IMG/VR virus record: IMGVR_UViG_3300038696_000641
Location: 1 to 54,629 of that record
Source: a virus
Strand: one strand, 5' to 3'
Length of the DNA stretch: 54,629 nucleotides
The position numbers were made by a program, and so were the translations under genes. Below the pieces are notes generated by a model that made no database searches, had not been told where the DNA came from, and was given only the letters and a program-made list of their open reading frames with translations. This document shows, one piece after another, positions 24,674-32,228 of the stretch. Position 1 is the first letter of the stretch, and each line of letters begins with the position of its first letter.

Positions 24674-25096
24674 TCAGTCCTTTTCGAGCCAGCGGCATTC
24701 GTCCCGGGTCATGCCAAAGCATACACCATCCGTGCCGTCATGGGCACCACATTTTGTGGCTCCCTCAATTCTCCACCCAATATGTAGGCATGCCGTCAGT
24801 GCGCGGATGTTCCAATGCGGGACAACGGTTTTGATCTTCGTCACCCCAAGGTGGTCAAAGGCATAGGCCCCGAGAACCCTCAAGACACCCCGCGTTGCCC
24901 ACCGGCGCCCGCCATTGCTGGCAATGTGGAAGTCGCATGAGTGCGCACACTGGTTGTCAATCGTCACCACGGCCTGCAACCTGCCTTCGACGTCCACAAC
25001 GCCCAATGCGATGCTATCAGCCCGCATGGCGTCCTGACCGTGCCAGATCGCCGCTTGCTGCAAAAGCCCGGCTTGGTGTTCCATCGTTACGCGCAT
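24674..25096 (-). CDS. GNAT-family acetyltransferase
   Basis: The ATG at 25096, two bases after the preceding stop, gives 140 residues. The middle and C-terminal parts fit a GNAT fold: a strand DVEGRLQAVVTID, GGRRWATRGVLRVLGAYAF (near the acetyl-CoA pyrophosphate loop) and VPHWNIRALTACLHIGWRIEG, the usual late helix and strand. Phage GNAT proteins of this type are often encoded among tail genes and the substrate is unknown. It sits between the tail assembly chaperone-like gene and the ejection genes. Modification of a virion or host protein is possible but not shown. Confidence 0.65.
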   Translation of the reverse strand: MRVTMEHQAGLLQQAAIWHGQDAMRADSIALGVVDVEGRLQAVVTIDNQCAHSCDFHIASNGGRRWATRGVLRVLGAYAFDHLGVTKIKTVVPHWNIRALTACLHIGWRIEGATKCGAHDGTDGVCFGMTRDECRWLEKD

Positions 25097-25098
25097 GA

Positions 25099-25467
25099 TT
25101 ACTCCGGCGGCGTGGGCCAAACCACACTTGCGGGGAAGCCCTCTTGTGCCGGAATGTCCCGCAACGCTTGGCGGTAGATTGCCCATGCGGCTTGATCGAC
25201 GGGCGCATCTGCAACCTGCGTCCAGTCGGATGCGGTGAGGAGGTTGTCACGTTTCGCGCGGGTTTCGGCGGCCAGAACTTCAGCTGGGTCTGGCGTTGGT
25301 GGCGCAATGAATGGCTCGGCTGAGTGTTCGAGGTTAGCAAAGAGCTCGCGACCCAATGGTTCCACATCATTGGGTGACGCCGTGAACGGTATCCATCCGT
25401 AGGAGGGATGATTGATTTCGCAGTCAATAGTGGCCTGCGAGGTATAGATCGGGTTGCGCGTTTCCAT
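25099..25467 (-). CDS. Tail fibre assembly chaperone-like protein
   Basis: The C-terminal half of this 122-residue protein carries the pattern RDNLLTASDWTQVADAPVD, then AWAIYRQALRDIPAQEGFP and VVWPTPP. This is characteristic of small proteins encoded after phage tail fibres and grouped as tail assembly chaperones. The start at 25467 is preferred because it overlaps the fibre gene's stop (TAATG) and has AAGGAT eight bases upstream; a TTG at 25485 would lengthen it by six residues. It should help fold or mount the fibre from 25467-26348. Confidence 0.75.
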   Translation of the reverse strand: METRNPIYTSQATIDCEINHPSYGWIPFTASPNDVEPLGRELFANLEHSAEPFIAPPTPDPAEVLAAETRAKRDNLLTASDWTQVADAPVDQAAWAIYRQALRDIPAQEGFPASVVWPTPPE

Positions 25468-26348
25468 TATGAAATCCTTAGCCAAAGCGTTGCACTGGTA
25501 TACACTGTGTCGGGCCCTGAATCCTCATCTCTTACGGTAGTGTCTGCAAACCCAAGGCAACGCCACGTTCCAGCGGGACTTGACCCGTTGAATGTACCTC
25601 TTGAGTTTGAAGGCTCTAGGCTTGATCCTGCCCTTGTTGTCCCAAATGGGATGTCGCCTACAACTTGGAAAAACCCATACGTCCCAAATGGGATGTCGCC
25701 TACAACTTGGAAAAACCCATACGTCCCAACTGCGCCCGCTGTAGCGCCAGCAATAGCTGACAACACATCAGGCGTGGTTGGTGGTATCTGGGCTGGACTT
25801 AGAGCCTCAACAGCAGCCTTCACCTTAGCCGGACTCAGAACGCCCTCTTGTGTGCCCGTGCCCGCTTCCCATGCGGCTATGTCCTGGGTCGCGCCGCTGA
25901 TCCGCAAAGAGCCATCTACAAAATCAACGCTCAGGCCGGTCCCTGTAAGAATGCTACCTGTTTTGCTATCCAGTTGCGCTTGAATAGGGCTGGTCACGCC
26001 ATCGAGGTGGTTCACTTCTTCTGTCGAGACTGTCGCGCCGTCCAAGATGTTCAATTCATCAGTGGTTGCCGTCAGGCCAAGGTTTTCCAGCGCGGCATCG
26101 CTATCAGCCAAGTCGGACAGGTTTGCGGACTTGGCGGCGGCACCATTGGCGGCGGCTGCAATTGCCGTAAAAGACTGTTCGAGCGGATAGGCTGGCAAGC
26201 TGGTGAAAGCCGTTGTGCCATCCCCAATGCGCAAATTGCCGGTGTCGGTTTCCCATGCGGGTTCTCCATCCAGCAACACAGGGTTTGCTGCCGTCCATTC
26301 GGCGGCTGTGCCACGCCGCAAAAGGATGCGTGCTTTAATGTCGGCCAT
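25467..26348 (-). CDS. Second tail fibre/tail spike protein
   Basis: The N-terminus has the common phage fibre motif ILLRRGTAAEWTAANPVL...DGEPAWETDT...RIGDGTTAF (about residues 8-49). Repeats of ELNILDGATVSTEEVNHLDG type (about 97-117) follow, as found in fibre shafts. The C-terminus is beta-rich and ends WLRIS. A tandem duplication of 14 residues occurs at about 206-233. The gene is independent of the DGR fibre module at 3408-6191, so this phage may display two kinds of fibre. The following gene encodes a probable assembly chaperone. Confidence 0.8.
   Translation of the reverse strand: MADIKARILLRRGTAAEWTAANPVLLDGEPAWETDTGNLRIGDGTTAFTSLPAYPLEQSFTAIAAAANGAAAKSANLSDLADSDAALENLGLTATTDELNILDGATVSTEEVNHLDGVTSPIQAQLDSKTGSILTGTGLSVDFVDGSLRISGATQDIAAWEAGTGTQEGVLSPAKVKAAVEALSPAQIPPTTPDVLSAIAGATAGAVGTYGFFQVVGDIPFGTYGFFQVVGDIPFGTTRAGSSLEPSNSRGTFNGSSPAGTWRCLGFADTTVRDEDSGPDTVYTSATLWLRIS
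25639..25722 (-). repeat. 42-bp perfect tandem duplication in tail fibre gene
   Basis: A 42-base unit (25639-25680) is repeated exactly at 25681-25722, followed by the first seven bases of a third copy. It encodes GTYGFFQVVGDIPF twice and keeps the frame. Exact identity implies a recent event. Confidence 0.9.
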
Positions 26349-26363
26349 GTTCTTCTTCCTCGT

Positions 26364-26717
26364 TTATCTGCGGATCGCCCATGTGAGCGTCGGGTGTGTT
26401 TCGTTTGGCACGTTGAATGTGGTGGACCCGTCACCTGCGCCGTAAGTTGTGCCGATTGCTCTGAACAGGATCACGTATGCTGACCGAGACACGGCGCGAC
26501 CATCTGCGGGCACCCAGCCCTTCGGGACTGTACCTGCAAAGAGCTGCATTGCGCCGACGGCAGGCGTCAACTCCGCCACAACGGACAGGATCGTGTCGTT
26601 CAATCGCTGCTCGTCGGACTTGCGCATAGCGGCTTGCAGGGCGGCTTTAGGCCGTTCCCCGAGCAGCACACTCAGCTTTTCCAACATGCCAGGCGGAAGT
26701 CGTTCCATGTCGGGCAT
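26364..26717 (-). CDS. Phage tail collar domain protein
   Basis: This 117-residue protein contains the tail-collar signature: VPKGWVPADGRAVSRSAYVI, then LFRAIGTTYGAGDGSTTFNV and a Pro-Asn turn (about residues 64-105). Such domains form the distal part of fibres or a short-tail collar. The N-terminal 50 residues are helical. Its start overlaps the stop of the 571-residue gene by one base, and the fibre gene follows after 15 bases. It is short, so it may work as a separate subunit. Confidence 0.85.
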   Translation of the reverse strand: MPDMERLPPGMLEKLSVLLGERPKAALQAAMRKSDEQRLNDTILSVVAELTPAVGAMQLFAGTVPKGWVPADGRAVSRSAYVILFRAIGTTYGAGDGSTTFNVPNETHPTLTWAIRR

Positions 26718-28432
26718 CAGGCCACCGCCAATTCTTCGAGCGTCTGCCCGATCGATATGGATGTAACCTCGGCGCTGCCTTCGATTTCAATCTGCCATTC
26801 CTTTGAACGGAAGCCGGAGGGCAATCGTTGCGGTGTGTTGAATTTGTCCGTTTGATGCACAAGCTTGCCGTCTGCGAATATTCGCGTCGTAAGAACGGTT
26901 TGGGCAGGCGTCGTGTCGGCCTCGACCATGATCGCGGCAAATGAAACCGGCGAAGGGGTGTAGAATGCCTTGGACCGCCATCTGTATGTCGTTGTCGGGC
27001 GCGAGCGATTGTCGAATTGCCGGACTTCTGTGGTGTTGGACAAGAAGTACAGATTGCCATCGGCAGGATTGAGGAAGAATGCGTCTGGTGAACCTGCAAA
27101 TTCGGGATCAGTGCGCAAGAAGTATGGCTGCTCTCCGGTCAGGTCGATAAACCCAATGGCGTTGATTGCCGCTTTGGTGAGAGGCGAGCCACCATCGTAA
27201 TTGACGAAGCCAAGCAATGATGAACTCGGGCCGCCGCCGTTGTAGCTGTCGGGGTTTGCGGGATCGAGGACAGCTTCACCCCCGTTGAGGCTATCAATGG
27301 CACCATCGGAATATCCAAAGGCGTAGCGGCCGTCATAGCTGGCCGCGAACATGGTGCTGGGGGATAGCTCGCGCCAGTCGTCACGGGTAAAGAGGTTGCG
27401 TGATGCGAGCTGCGTCCCACTTGCCGAGATGACAATGAGCCCGTCTGCGGACGGATACGCCGCGGCATAGCCCAGATCCACGACGCCACGACGGGACACA
27501 CACGGCAGGTTGGCTTCCATGCGCTGCATGATCATGTTTTCGGGTGCTGTGCCTTGAATGATATAGGGGGTGGCTGTGGTCAGCACGGCCAGCGTTGATC
27601 CAAAGGCAGACAGCGCCACAATGTCGTGGTCGACCGTCAGGCTGTACTTTTGCGGCCATGCATGCGGAATGTAGGGCTCGCAAAAGAACACTTCACGCCC
27701 AGAAAAGCCTGCCATCATGCCGTTTGACATGGCAGTTAGCCCGTCGAGGGTGTCAACCGGCGGGTCAAAGTCGGCAGACGGCAGCACTTCTTGCAGCGGG
27801 TTGGCCTCAAGATCATGCGTGTAGGTGGTGTTTGCGACCGGTATCTCTGCTACGAAATACAAATCTGTGATGCCGGAAGCGCTGGTCTGCGAGCGATAGA
27901 TGCGGCGACGGTCGATTCCTCTGCCAGTCGGCGCGGCGTCCATGTCTGACAATGATACTGTGTTGCCCGGGCTCCATAGGATTGCGTCCGAGGCGGGCGA
28001 CGGGGCGCTTTCTTCGTCAAACTCGGTGACGAATGTGTATGCGTAGACGAAACTCTCTGCCAATTCGGTATCGAGGGTTCCCACCATGGCTGCTGTTGGT
28101 GCGTTGGCAGGTGCCGCAAGGGCCAAGGGATAGTCGGCATCATTGGCGATCACACGCGGGGCACCTGTCAGGGTCGTGTAGTAGAGGCGATCTTGCGCGA
28201 CGGGGCCCGTGGCGATATCGGCCTGCGCCGCAAATGATAGCCATGTGTCATTGTGAAGGTAGATCGTGGACGCTGCGCTTTGCAGGGTTTCAATCAAGGC
28301 GCTTTCGCGAAACGGTGTTACATTGCCATCATCAAGACGTGCATTGCTCGATACCATGGCGACATTGCCACCCAGAAGGCGGTCTGCGCGCCTTGGGATT
28401 TCGCCTTTGAAGTCTGCAATGCGTATCTTCAT
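26717..28432 (-). CDS. Tail or head-stabilisation protein (beta-propeller-like), 571 residues
   Basis: The protein is rich in short beta-strands and aromatic turns throughout. The start MKIRIADFKGEIPRRADRLL is of a type found in structural proteins of short-tailed phages. The sequence YAYTFVTEFDEESAPSPASD (about 130-149) resembles a fibronectin-like strand pair. Position after two small adaptor genes and before tail collar and fibre genes suggests a role like P22 gp10 or T7 gp12, closing the tail hub. Similarity to either is not demonstrated. Confidence 0.6.
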   Translation of the reverse strand: MKIRIADFKGEIPRRADRLLGGNVAMVSSNARLDDGNVTPFRESALIETLQSAASTIYLHNDTWLSFAAQADIATGPVAQDRLYYTTLTGAPRVIANDADYPLALAAPANAPTAAMVGTLDTELAESFVYAYTFVTEFDEESAPSPASDAILWSPGNTVSLSDMDAAPTGRGIDRRRIYRSQTSASGITDLYFVAEIPVANTTYTHDLEANPLQEVLPSADFDPPVDTLDGLTAMSNGMMAGFSGREVFFCEPYIPHAWPQKYSLTVDHDIVALSAFGSTLAVLTTATPYIIQGTAPENMIMQRMEANLPCVSRRGVVDLGYAAAYPSADGLIVISASGTQLASRNLFTRDDWRELSPSTMFAASYDGRYAFGYSDGAIDSLNGGEAVLDPANPDSYNGGGPSSSLLGFVNYDGGSPLTKAAINAIGFIDLTGEQPYFLRTDPEFAGSPDAFFLNPADGNLYFLSNTTEVRQFDNRSRPTTTYRWRSKAFYTPSPVSFAAIMVEADTTPAQTVLTTRIFADGKLVHQTDKFNTPQRLPSGFRSKEWQIEIEGSAEVTSISIGQTLEELAVA

Positions 28433-28440
28433 GGCCTACC

Positions 28441-29103
28441 TCAAAAATCAACGTAGCGGGTGCGGCGCTTGGCGCGCTGCTGGCCGGTGAGACTGACCGA
28501 GAAATGATCATTCATGGCCCGCTCGAACCGCTGGCCGTGCATCATTGCCAAGTCTGGATTGGTCCAAGGCTTGTTCGGCTGCATGGCAAGGCGCGCAATG
28601 GCCCCGCAGGCGATGTGTTCGGCGTGCATGGTGTAGAGGAAGTCAGGCACGGCGTCATACTCGTCTGCCACGACGCCATCGGCCCCCAGCGTCATATCCA
28701 TGCCATTGACCGGCTTGAGAAAGAGCGAAAGGGTCAGCTTGCCTTCTTTAAACGGTAGCACGCGGATGCTGTTGTAGGCTTGCTGTGTGATGTGGCGCGG
28801 GTCTTGGCCCAGTTGCTCGGCAAAGTTGGCCTCATCCACGTCTGAGAACTGGATCGGTTCCAGCGTGGTTTCATCATCAAACACGGCCTTTTCGATCTGG
28901 TGGATCGCGGCGTAGTAGGGCGCGGCAAGGTTCTGGCCGTCACGGGTGACATTGAGCGTGGTCATGTGACGCCAGCATTTCGTGCGCTCACAAAACTCGA
29001 TAGCAGCCAGCCGCAGATTGAATGTGGCAATGGTGTGCGGGCACTCTTTGACGTGCGGCAACACCAGCGGCAAGAACTTGGTCAGGGCGATTGTGGGTGT
29101 CAT
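28441..29103 (-). CDS. Putative tail tubular/adaptor protein, 220 residues
   Basis: The protein is mixed alpha/beta without catalytic motifs. Conserved-looking features include FCERTKCW near residues 37-44 and a C-terminal stretch rich in Arg (RAKRRTRYVDF). A gene of this size directly after the 227-residue adaptor candidate and before the large propeller-like gene fits the head-to-tail connector order of short-tailed phages. Function is inferred from gene order. It has no visible membrane segment or signal. Confidence 0.5.
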   Translation of the reverse strand: MTPTIALTKFLPLVLPHVKECPHTIATFNLRLAAIEFCERTKCWRHMTTLNVTRDGQNLAAPYYAAIHQIEKAVFDDETTLEPIQFSDVDEANFAEQLGQDPRHITQQAYNSIRVLPFKEGKLTLSLFLKPVNGMDMTLGADGVVADEYDAVPDFLYTMHAEHIACGAIARLAMQPNKPWTNPDLAMMHGQRFERAMNDHFSVSLTGQQRAKRRTRYVDF

Positions 29104-29109
29104 GTCTGC

Positions 29110-29793
29110 TTATCCCTGATTGGTCGTGTTGACGTTTTGCGCGCCCTCAATGTCTTGCCGGATGCCCAGTGCGCTCTGGAACAGGCTGTAGTGTGCCTGC
29201 GCCCGCTGCGTGGTGCCGCTCAGGATCGCGTCTTCGGCATAGCAGCGGTAACAGACGTAATCGGCCAGCGCGTTGGCGTAGGACCGGTCAAGCGGTGCCT
29301 GTGTGCTGGCTGTGATGGTTCCGGTGATCGGGTCAGGGATCTGCGCCATGATGGCTTCAACAATCCCGCTGCCGGTGTTGCCCGGGAACACATAGAACTG
29401 GCGCGGCTCGAACTCGTCGGCAATGACGTGTTGGACGTCTTTCGAGAATGGAATGGTGGCCGGATCGTGCCAGTCGATGAACTGTGCATCGAGTATCTCA
29501 CGATCTGTCGGGGTGATTGAACGGCCACCTGTGCGTGCTGTGGCCCCTGCGGCGCTTGTGACGTTGCGCACCATGCGCAAGAGGCCTGAATAGGCGTCAG
29601 GGACGGTTTGCAGCGTGCCGGCAGCCAGTGCGAGCTCAACGGTGCGGGAAAAGGCGGTGGGCTTCTGGACAGAGATTTCCAAAAGCCCATCGTTGAAATA
29701 ATCCAGCTTGGTATCCGCAGTCCAGCGGACCTCATCAACGTCGCTGAGGGCCTTGGCTGCGCGTGTCAGAACCTCGGTGACGTTGACTGGCAT
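29110..29793 (-). CDS. Head-tail adaptor-like protein, 227 residues
   Basis: The N-terminus is helical and starts MPVNVTEVLTRAAKALSDVD, followed by a WTADTKLDYFNDGLLEI segment typical of phage adaptor proteins that cap the portal (gp11/gp4-like, DUF6682-type). A C-terminal helix contains YVCYRCYAEDAIL and a Gln-rich tail. It lies four bases downstream of the 147-residue gene and six upstream of the next adaptor candidate. I consider the adaptor role likely; the family name is from memory of the pattern. Confidence 0.6.
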   Translation of the reverse strand: MPVNVTEVLTRAAKALSDVDEVRWTADTKLDYFNDGLLEISVQKPTAFSRTVELALAAGTLQTVPDAYSGLLRMVRNVTSAAGATARTGGRSITPTDREILDAQFIDWHDPATIPFSKDVQHVIADEFEPRQFYVFPGNTGSGIVEAIMAQIPDPITGTITASTQAPLDRSYANALADYVCYRCYAEDAILSGTTQRAQAHYSLFQSALGIRQDIEGAQNVNTTNQG

Positions 29794-29796
29794 GGG

Positions 29797-30240
29797 TTAT
29801 TCCTCTGGTGCTTGCTCGGACGCCTCGCGGATGCGCTCGATGATGGTTTCGGGGCTGGCGCGGTGATGTGGCTTTGAGCCGATCACGTCCTGATAAAGCT
29901 CTTTAAGCTCGTCGATGGGCAGCTCTTCCAGCGGCGTGATAGAAGCCTGTGCGGGCTCTGGCTCCGGTGTGGGCCCAGCTTGCGGTTCTGGCGCTGGCTG
30001 TGGCTCTGGTGCGGGCTCTGGCGCGGGGGCCGGTGCGGGAGCAGGCTCTGGTGCGGGCTCTGGCTTCGCATCGGGATCGTAAATCTCAAACCCGTCGATG
30101 CTCAAGAACCGCTTGATATGTGTGGGATCATCAACGGTGCAGACGTGATGGCCTGCGTTGTTGGGGGCGAAGTGGTAGTTCATACCTGCGATTTCGTGGT
30201 GCGAACCGCCTTCGCGGATAAGTGTGGTTGCGATCTTCAT
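29797..30240 (-). CDS. Small protein with Pro/Glu-rich linker and HeH/SAP-like C-terminus
   Basis: This 147-residue protein has a compact N-terminal domain (about 1-55), a linker of repeated PAPEPAPEP units (about 60-100) and a C-terminal helix-extended-helix-like segment LPIDELKELYQDVIGSKPHH followed by RASPETIIERI. HeH/SAP folds often bind nucleic acid, and similar small proteins are found beside phage capsid genes. Its place directly after capsid-decoration and capsid genes suggests a minor head component. No experimental function is known to me. Confidence 0.55.
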   Translation of the reverse strand: MKIATTLIREGGSHHEIAGMNYHFAPNNAGHHVCTVDDPTHIKRFLSIDGFEIYDPDAKPEPAPEPAPAPAPAPEPAPEPQPAPEPQAGPTPEPEPAQASITPLEELPIDELKELYQDVIGSKPHHRASPETIIERIREASEQAPEE

Positions 30241-30267
30241 TCCAGTGTTCCTCTGTGAAATGGGTGA

Positions 30268-30294
30268 AGGGGCGAGACGTACTGCCTCACCCCT
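30268..30294 (-). other. Hairpin between head genes
   Basis: In minus-strand RNA AGGGGUGAG pairs with CUCGCCCCU (one G-U) around a 9-base loop, 18 bases after the 30312-30752 gene's stop and 28 before the next start. No T-run follows, so partial termination or RNA processing between highly and weakly expressed head genes is the likeliest role. Confidence 0.45.
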
Positions 30295-30311
30295 AGTTTG
30301 TGTTTCGTCGC

Positions 30312-30752
30312 TTACGCGATGAAGTCGATCTTGACGGTCAGCTTTTTGGCGGCACCGGCTGAGACGTTTGCCGCGATGGTCGCACCAATGGCGCGGTGCG
30401 CTTGGTACGGTGCAACGGCAAGGCAGTCAGCCAGATCGGCATTGGCTTCGTTGTTGTTGACCGAGATGGCGTCAAACAGCTCGTCACCAACGGTGCGCTC
30501 GCTTGTTGCGTCGGACGGCTCGCCGGTCATGATGCCAATGTCAGCGGTGGTAGCGCCAAGGCCTGCACCAATAACGGTGGCACCAACAACCTGCGTACCG
30601 GCAGGCAGCAAGCCCAGCTCGATGACGTCTGTTGCGGCGGTGTAATCGGCATCGAATGTGTATTCGAACACCGCGCTTGTCACGATACCGGCTTGGTAAG
30701 CGGTTGGTGTCGCTTTCCGGCCAGTCGCGTTTTGCGTTTGGAAGGTAGTCAT
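30312..30752 (-). CDS. Putative capsid decoration/head protein
   Basis: This 146-residue protein is rich in Ala, Thr and Val with alternating strands, ends in KKLTVKIDFIA, and has no catalytic motif. It directly follows the major capsid gene and is flanked by hairpins, a frequent arrangement for an abundant decoration or cement protein. The pattern GLLPAGTQVVGATVIGAG (about residues 47-64) recalls small head proteins of N4-like and T7-like phages. The assignment is by context. Confidence 0.55.
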   Translation of the reverse strand: MTTFQTQNATGRKATPTAYQAGIVTSAVFEYTFDADYTAATDVIELGLLPAGTQVVGATVIGAGLGATTADIGIMTGEPSDATSERTVGDELFDAISVNNNEANADLADCLAVAPYQAHRAIGATIAANVSAGAAKKLTVKIDFIA

Positions 30753-30794
30753 GGTCGTGTCCCTCTCTCATGAATAGGGGTTTTGGGAGTAGCT

Positions 30795-30813
30795 GGGCCG
30801 CCTCACGCGGCCC
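30795..30813 (-). other. Hairpin after the major capsid gene
   Basis: GGGCCGC and GCGGCCC form a perfect 7-bp stem with a 5-base loop, 18 bases downstream of the capsid stop codon and 43 bases before the next start. No T-run follows. It could stabilise the capsid mRNA 3' end or be a partial terminator. Confidence 0.5.
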
Positions 30814-30830
30814 TGCCTATTCAGTCGGGG

Positions 30831-31922
30831 TTAGACTGGCAGTGCGTATGTATCCAACGCCATCACGCCGAAGTCGCGGTTGTTGAAGCGTGTCTTTTTG
30901 ACACCCATGATGACACCTGCAACAACGGTTGGCTCGTTGTCGTAGTCTTCCATCTCTTCTTTCCACATGTAGCGCATGCCGCCCGGCGTACCGAACGCAA
31001 CCACACCGGCCTGACGGCCAAGGAAGAGCGCGCGTGCTGCGGGCAGGTTTGCACCCGAACCGTAGTCGTTGAAGCGGATCACATGCTCATGCTCGTGCAG
31101 CACGACATTGTTGATCATGCCCATTGTGCCTTTGAAGATAGGCGACTTGCGGCCCTCTGCGGCTGCGGCGGCCTTTTGGAAGTCCAGCCACTTGGAACCG
31201 GCACCGGTACGCATGGTGTGCGCTTGGTACGGCGACATCACGGTGACGAAGTGCTTTTCACCTTCAACGTCGACCGGCATCATGTCGGTGGCGTCTGGGT
31301 CATTGGCACGCATCATCTTAGCGCGTGTGGCGGTCTTTTCGATCAGGTCTGTCGACATGACGTCGGCAGTCGTGACGTTGGCCTTGGCTGTTGCTGTGCC
31401 ACCAAAGATCAGGTGTGCAGCATCAGGTGCTTGCAGCGCGTTGGAAGCAAAGCCCGAGTAATCGGCGGTTTCGATAAACTCTTCGTTGATGCCGCGCGCA
31501 CCGGACAGGTAGATGAAATACATCTCGTCGATGTACTGCGTCCAGTATTCGGCAAGGCGATCCTTGGCGATCTTGCGCATGTCATGCAGCGTGCGCTTGC
31601 GGCTCATGCGGCCACCGGCAGATACAGGGTGACGCATCTGGTCGATCACAACTTCATCAGAGAAGAAGCGCAGGTTTTCTTCCTTGCCCTTCACGCGGGA
31701 ATCGCCAAACGTCGGGCGCTGGCGAAGCTTTACGGACAGGTCGAAGGAAATCCGGTCGCCAGCATCGCTGGCAAGGTCCATCTTTTCTTCGATGATGTTG
31801 TTTTCGCCTTTGCCAACAAACTTCTTGTTGAAGTAGCTGTTGCGGTTGACTTGCGTGGCGAGAGTTGCGCCCCAGCGCTTAACAGCGCGCGGATCACCCC
31901 AGTTCAGGATGGTTTGTGTCAT
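30831..31922 (-). CDS. Major capsid protein, N4 gp56 family
   Basis: This 363-residue protein fits the N4-gp56-type major capsid family in length and sequence: early FVGKGENNIIEEKMDLASDA (about residues 35-54), the loop FFSDEVVIDQMRHPV, and the late GVVAFGTPGGMRYMWKEE. It forms the icosahedral shell. The ATG at 31922 is preferred to one at 31934 because GAGGA lies seven bases upstream of it. The scaffold gene is upstream, with the CsrA-like gene in between. The ribosome site contains GGA, the core of CsrA targets. Confidence 0.88.
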   Translation of the reverse strand: MTQTILNWGDPRAVKRWGATLATQVNRNSYFNKKFVGKGENNIIEEKMDLASDAGDRISFDLSVKLRQRPTFGDSRVKGKEENLRFFSDEVVIDQMRHPVSAGGRMSRKRTLHDMRKIAKDRLAEYWTQYIDEMYFIYLSGARGINEEFIETADYSGFASNALQAPDAAHLIFGGTATAKANVTTADVMSTDLIEKTATRAKMMRANDPDATDMMPVDVEGEKHFVTVMSPYQAHTMRTGAGSKWLDFQKAAAAAEGRKSPIFKGTMGMINNVVLHEHEHVIRFNDYGSGANLPAARALFLGRQAGVVAFGTPGGMRYMWKEEMEDYDNEPTVVAGVIMGVKKTRFNNRDFGVMALDTYALPV

Positions 31923-32001
31923 GGTAGTCCTCATCGACTAAAGAAAACGAGGCGGACTTCCATGCCCTAAGTATCCGGCATCCTGCCGTTAATGCTTATA
32001 T

Positions 32002-32017
32002 ATACCATATCTTGTGT
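32002..32017 (-). promoter_or_regulatory. Recurring 16-bp near-palindrome (copy before capsid gene)
   Basis: The minus strand reads ACACAAGATATGGTAT, identical in all 16 bases to the copy at 38418-38433. It lies 80 bases upstream of the capsid start, between the CsrA-like gene and the capsid gene, in an AT-rich stretch. A late promoter element or operator is inferred. Confidence 0.6.
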
Positions 32018-32048
32018 TGGTTTGCCAATATGATCTATATGTTGTGGT

Positions 32049-32213
32049 TTATTTGTCGGGCGCTGCGCTTGGCAGGCGCTCGATGTTCAGGTTGCGCGGC
32101 GCATCGATCGCAATCTTTATGGCGCGACTGTTGCTTGGTTCATCACGAACGATCAGCTTTATGCTGTCGCCAATCATCAAGCTATCGCCTGCTTTCAATT
32201 TGAGTGTCAGCAC
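32049..32213 (-). CDS. csrA: CsrA-like RNA-binding translational regulator
   Basis: This 54-residue frame starts at GTG 32213 with AAGGAT about ten bases upstream and stops at 32049. It follows the CsrA/RsmA plan: MLTLKLKAGDSLMIGDSIKL, a short turn, then AIKIAIDAPRNLNIERL. The GDSLMIGD segment, IDAP and the late Arg46 match the dimeric RNA-binding fold. Leu4 is kept, but Arg6 and Arg7 of E. coli CsrA are Leu and Lys. CsrA binds GGA in mRNA leaders and blocks ribosomes. The gene lies between scaffold and capsid genes, so control of late head translation or of host mRNAs is possible. Partners are unknown. Confidence 0.8.
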   Translation of the reverse strand: MLTLKLKAGDSLMIGDSIKLIVRDEPSNSRAIKIAIDAPRNLNIERLPSAAPDK

Positions 32214-32228
32214 CGCGCAGTATCCTTT

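Noticed and set aside
24744-24759. Copy of the recurring 16-bp motif inside the GNAT gene
   Set aside because: GCACCACATTTTGTGG matches 13 of 16 bases of the copy at 21129 but lies within coding sequence and not before an operon, so chance is likely.
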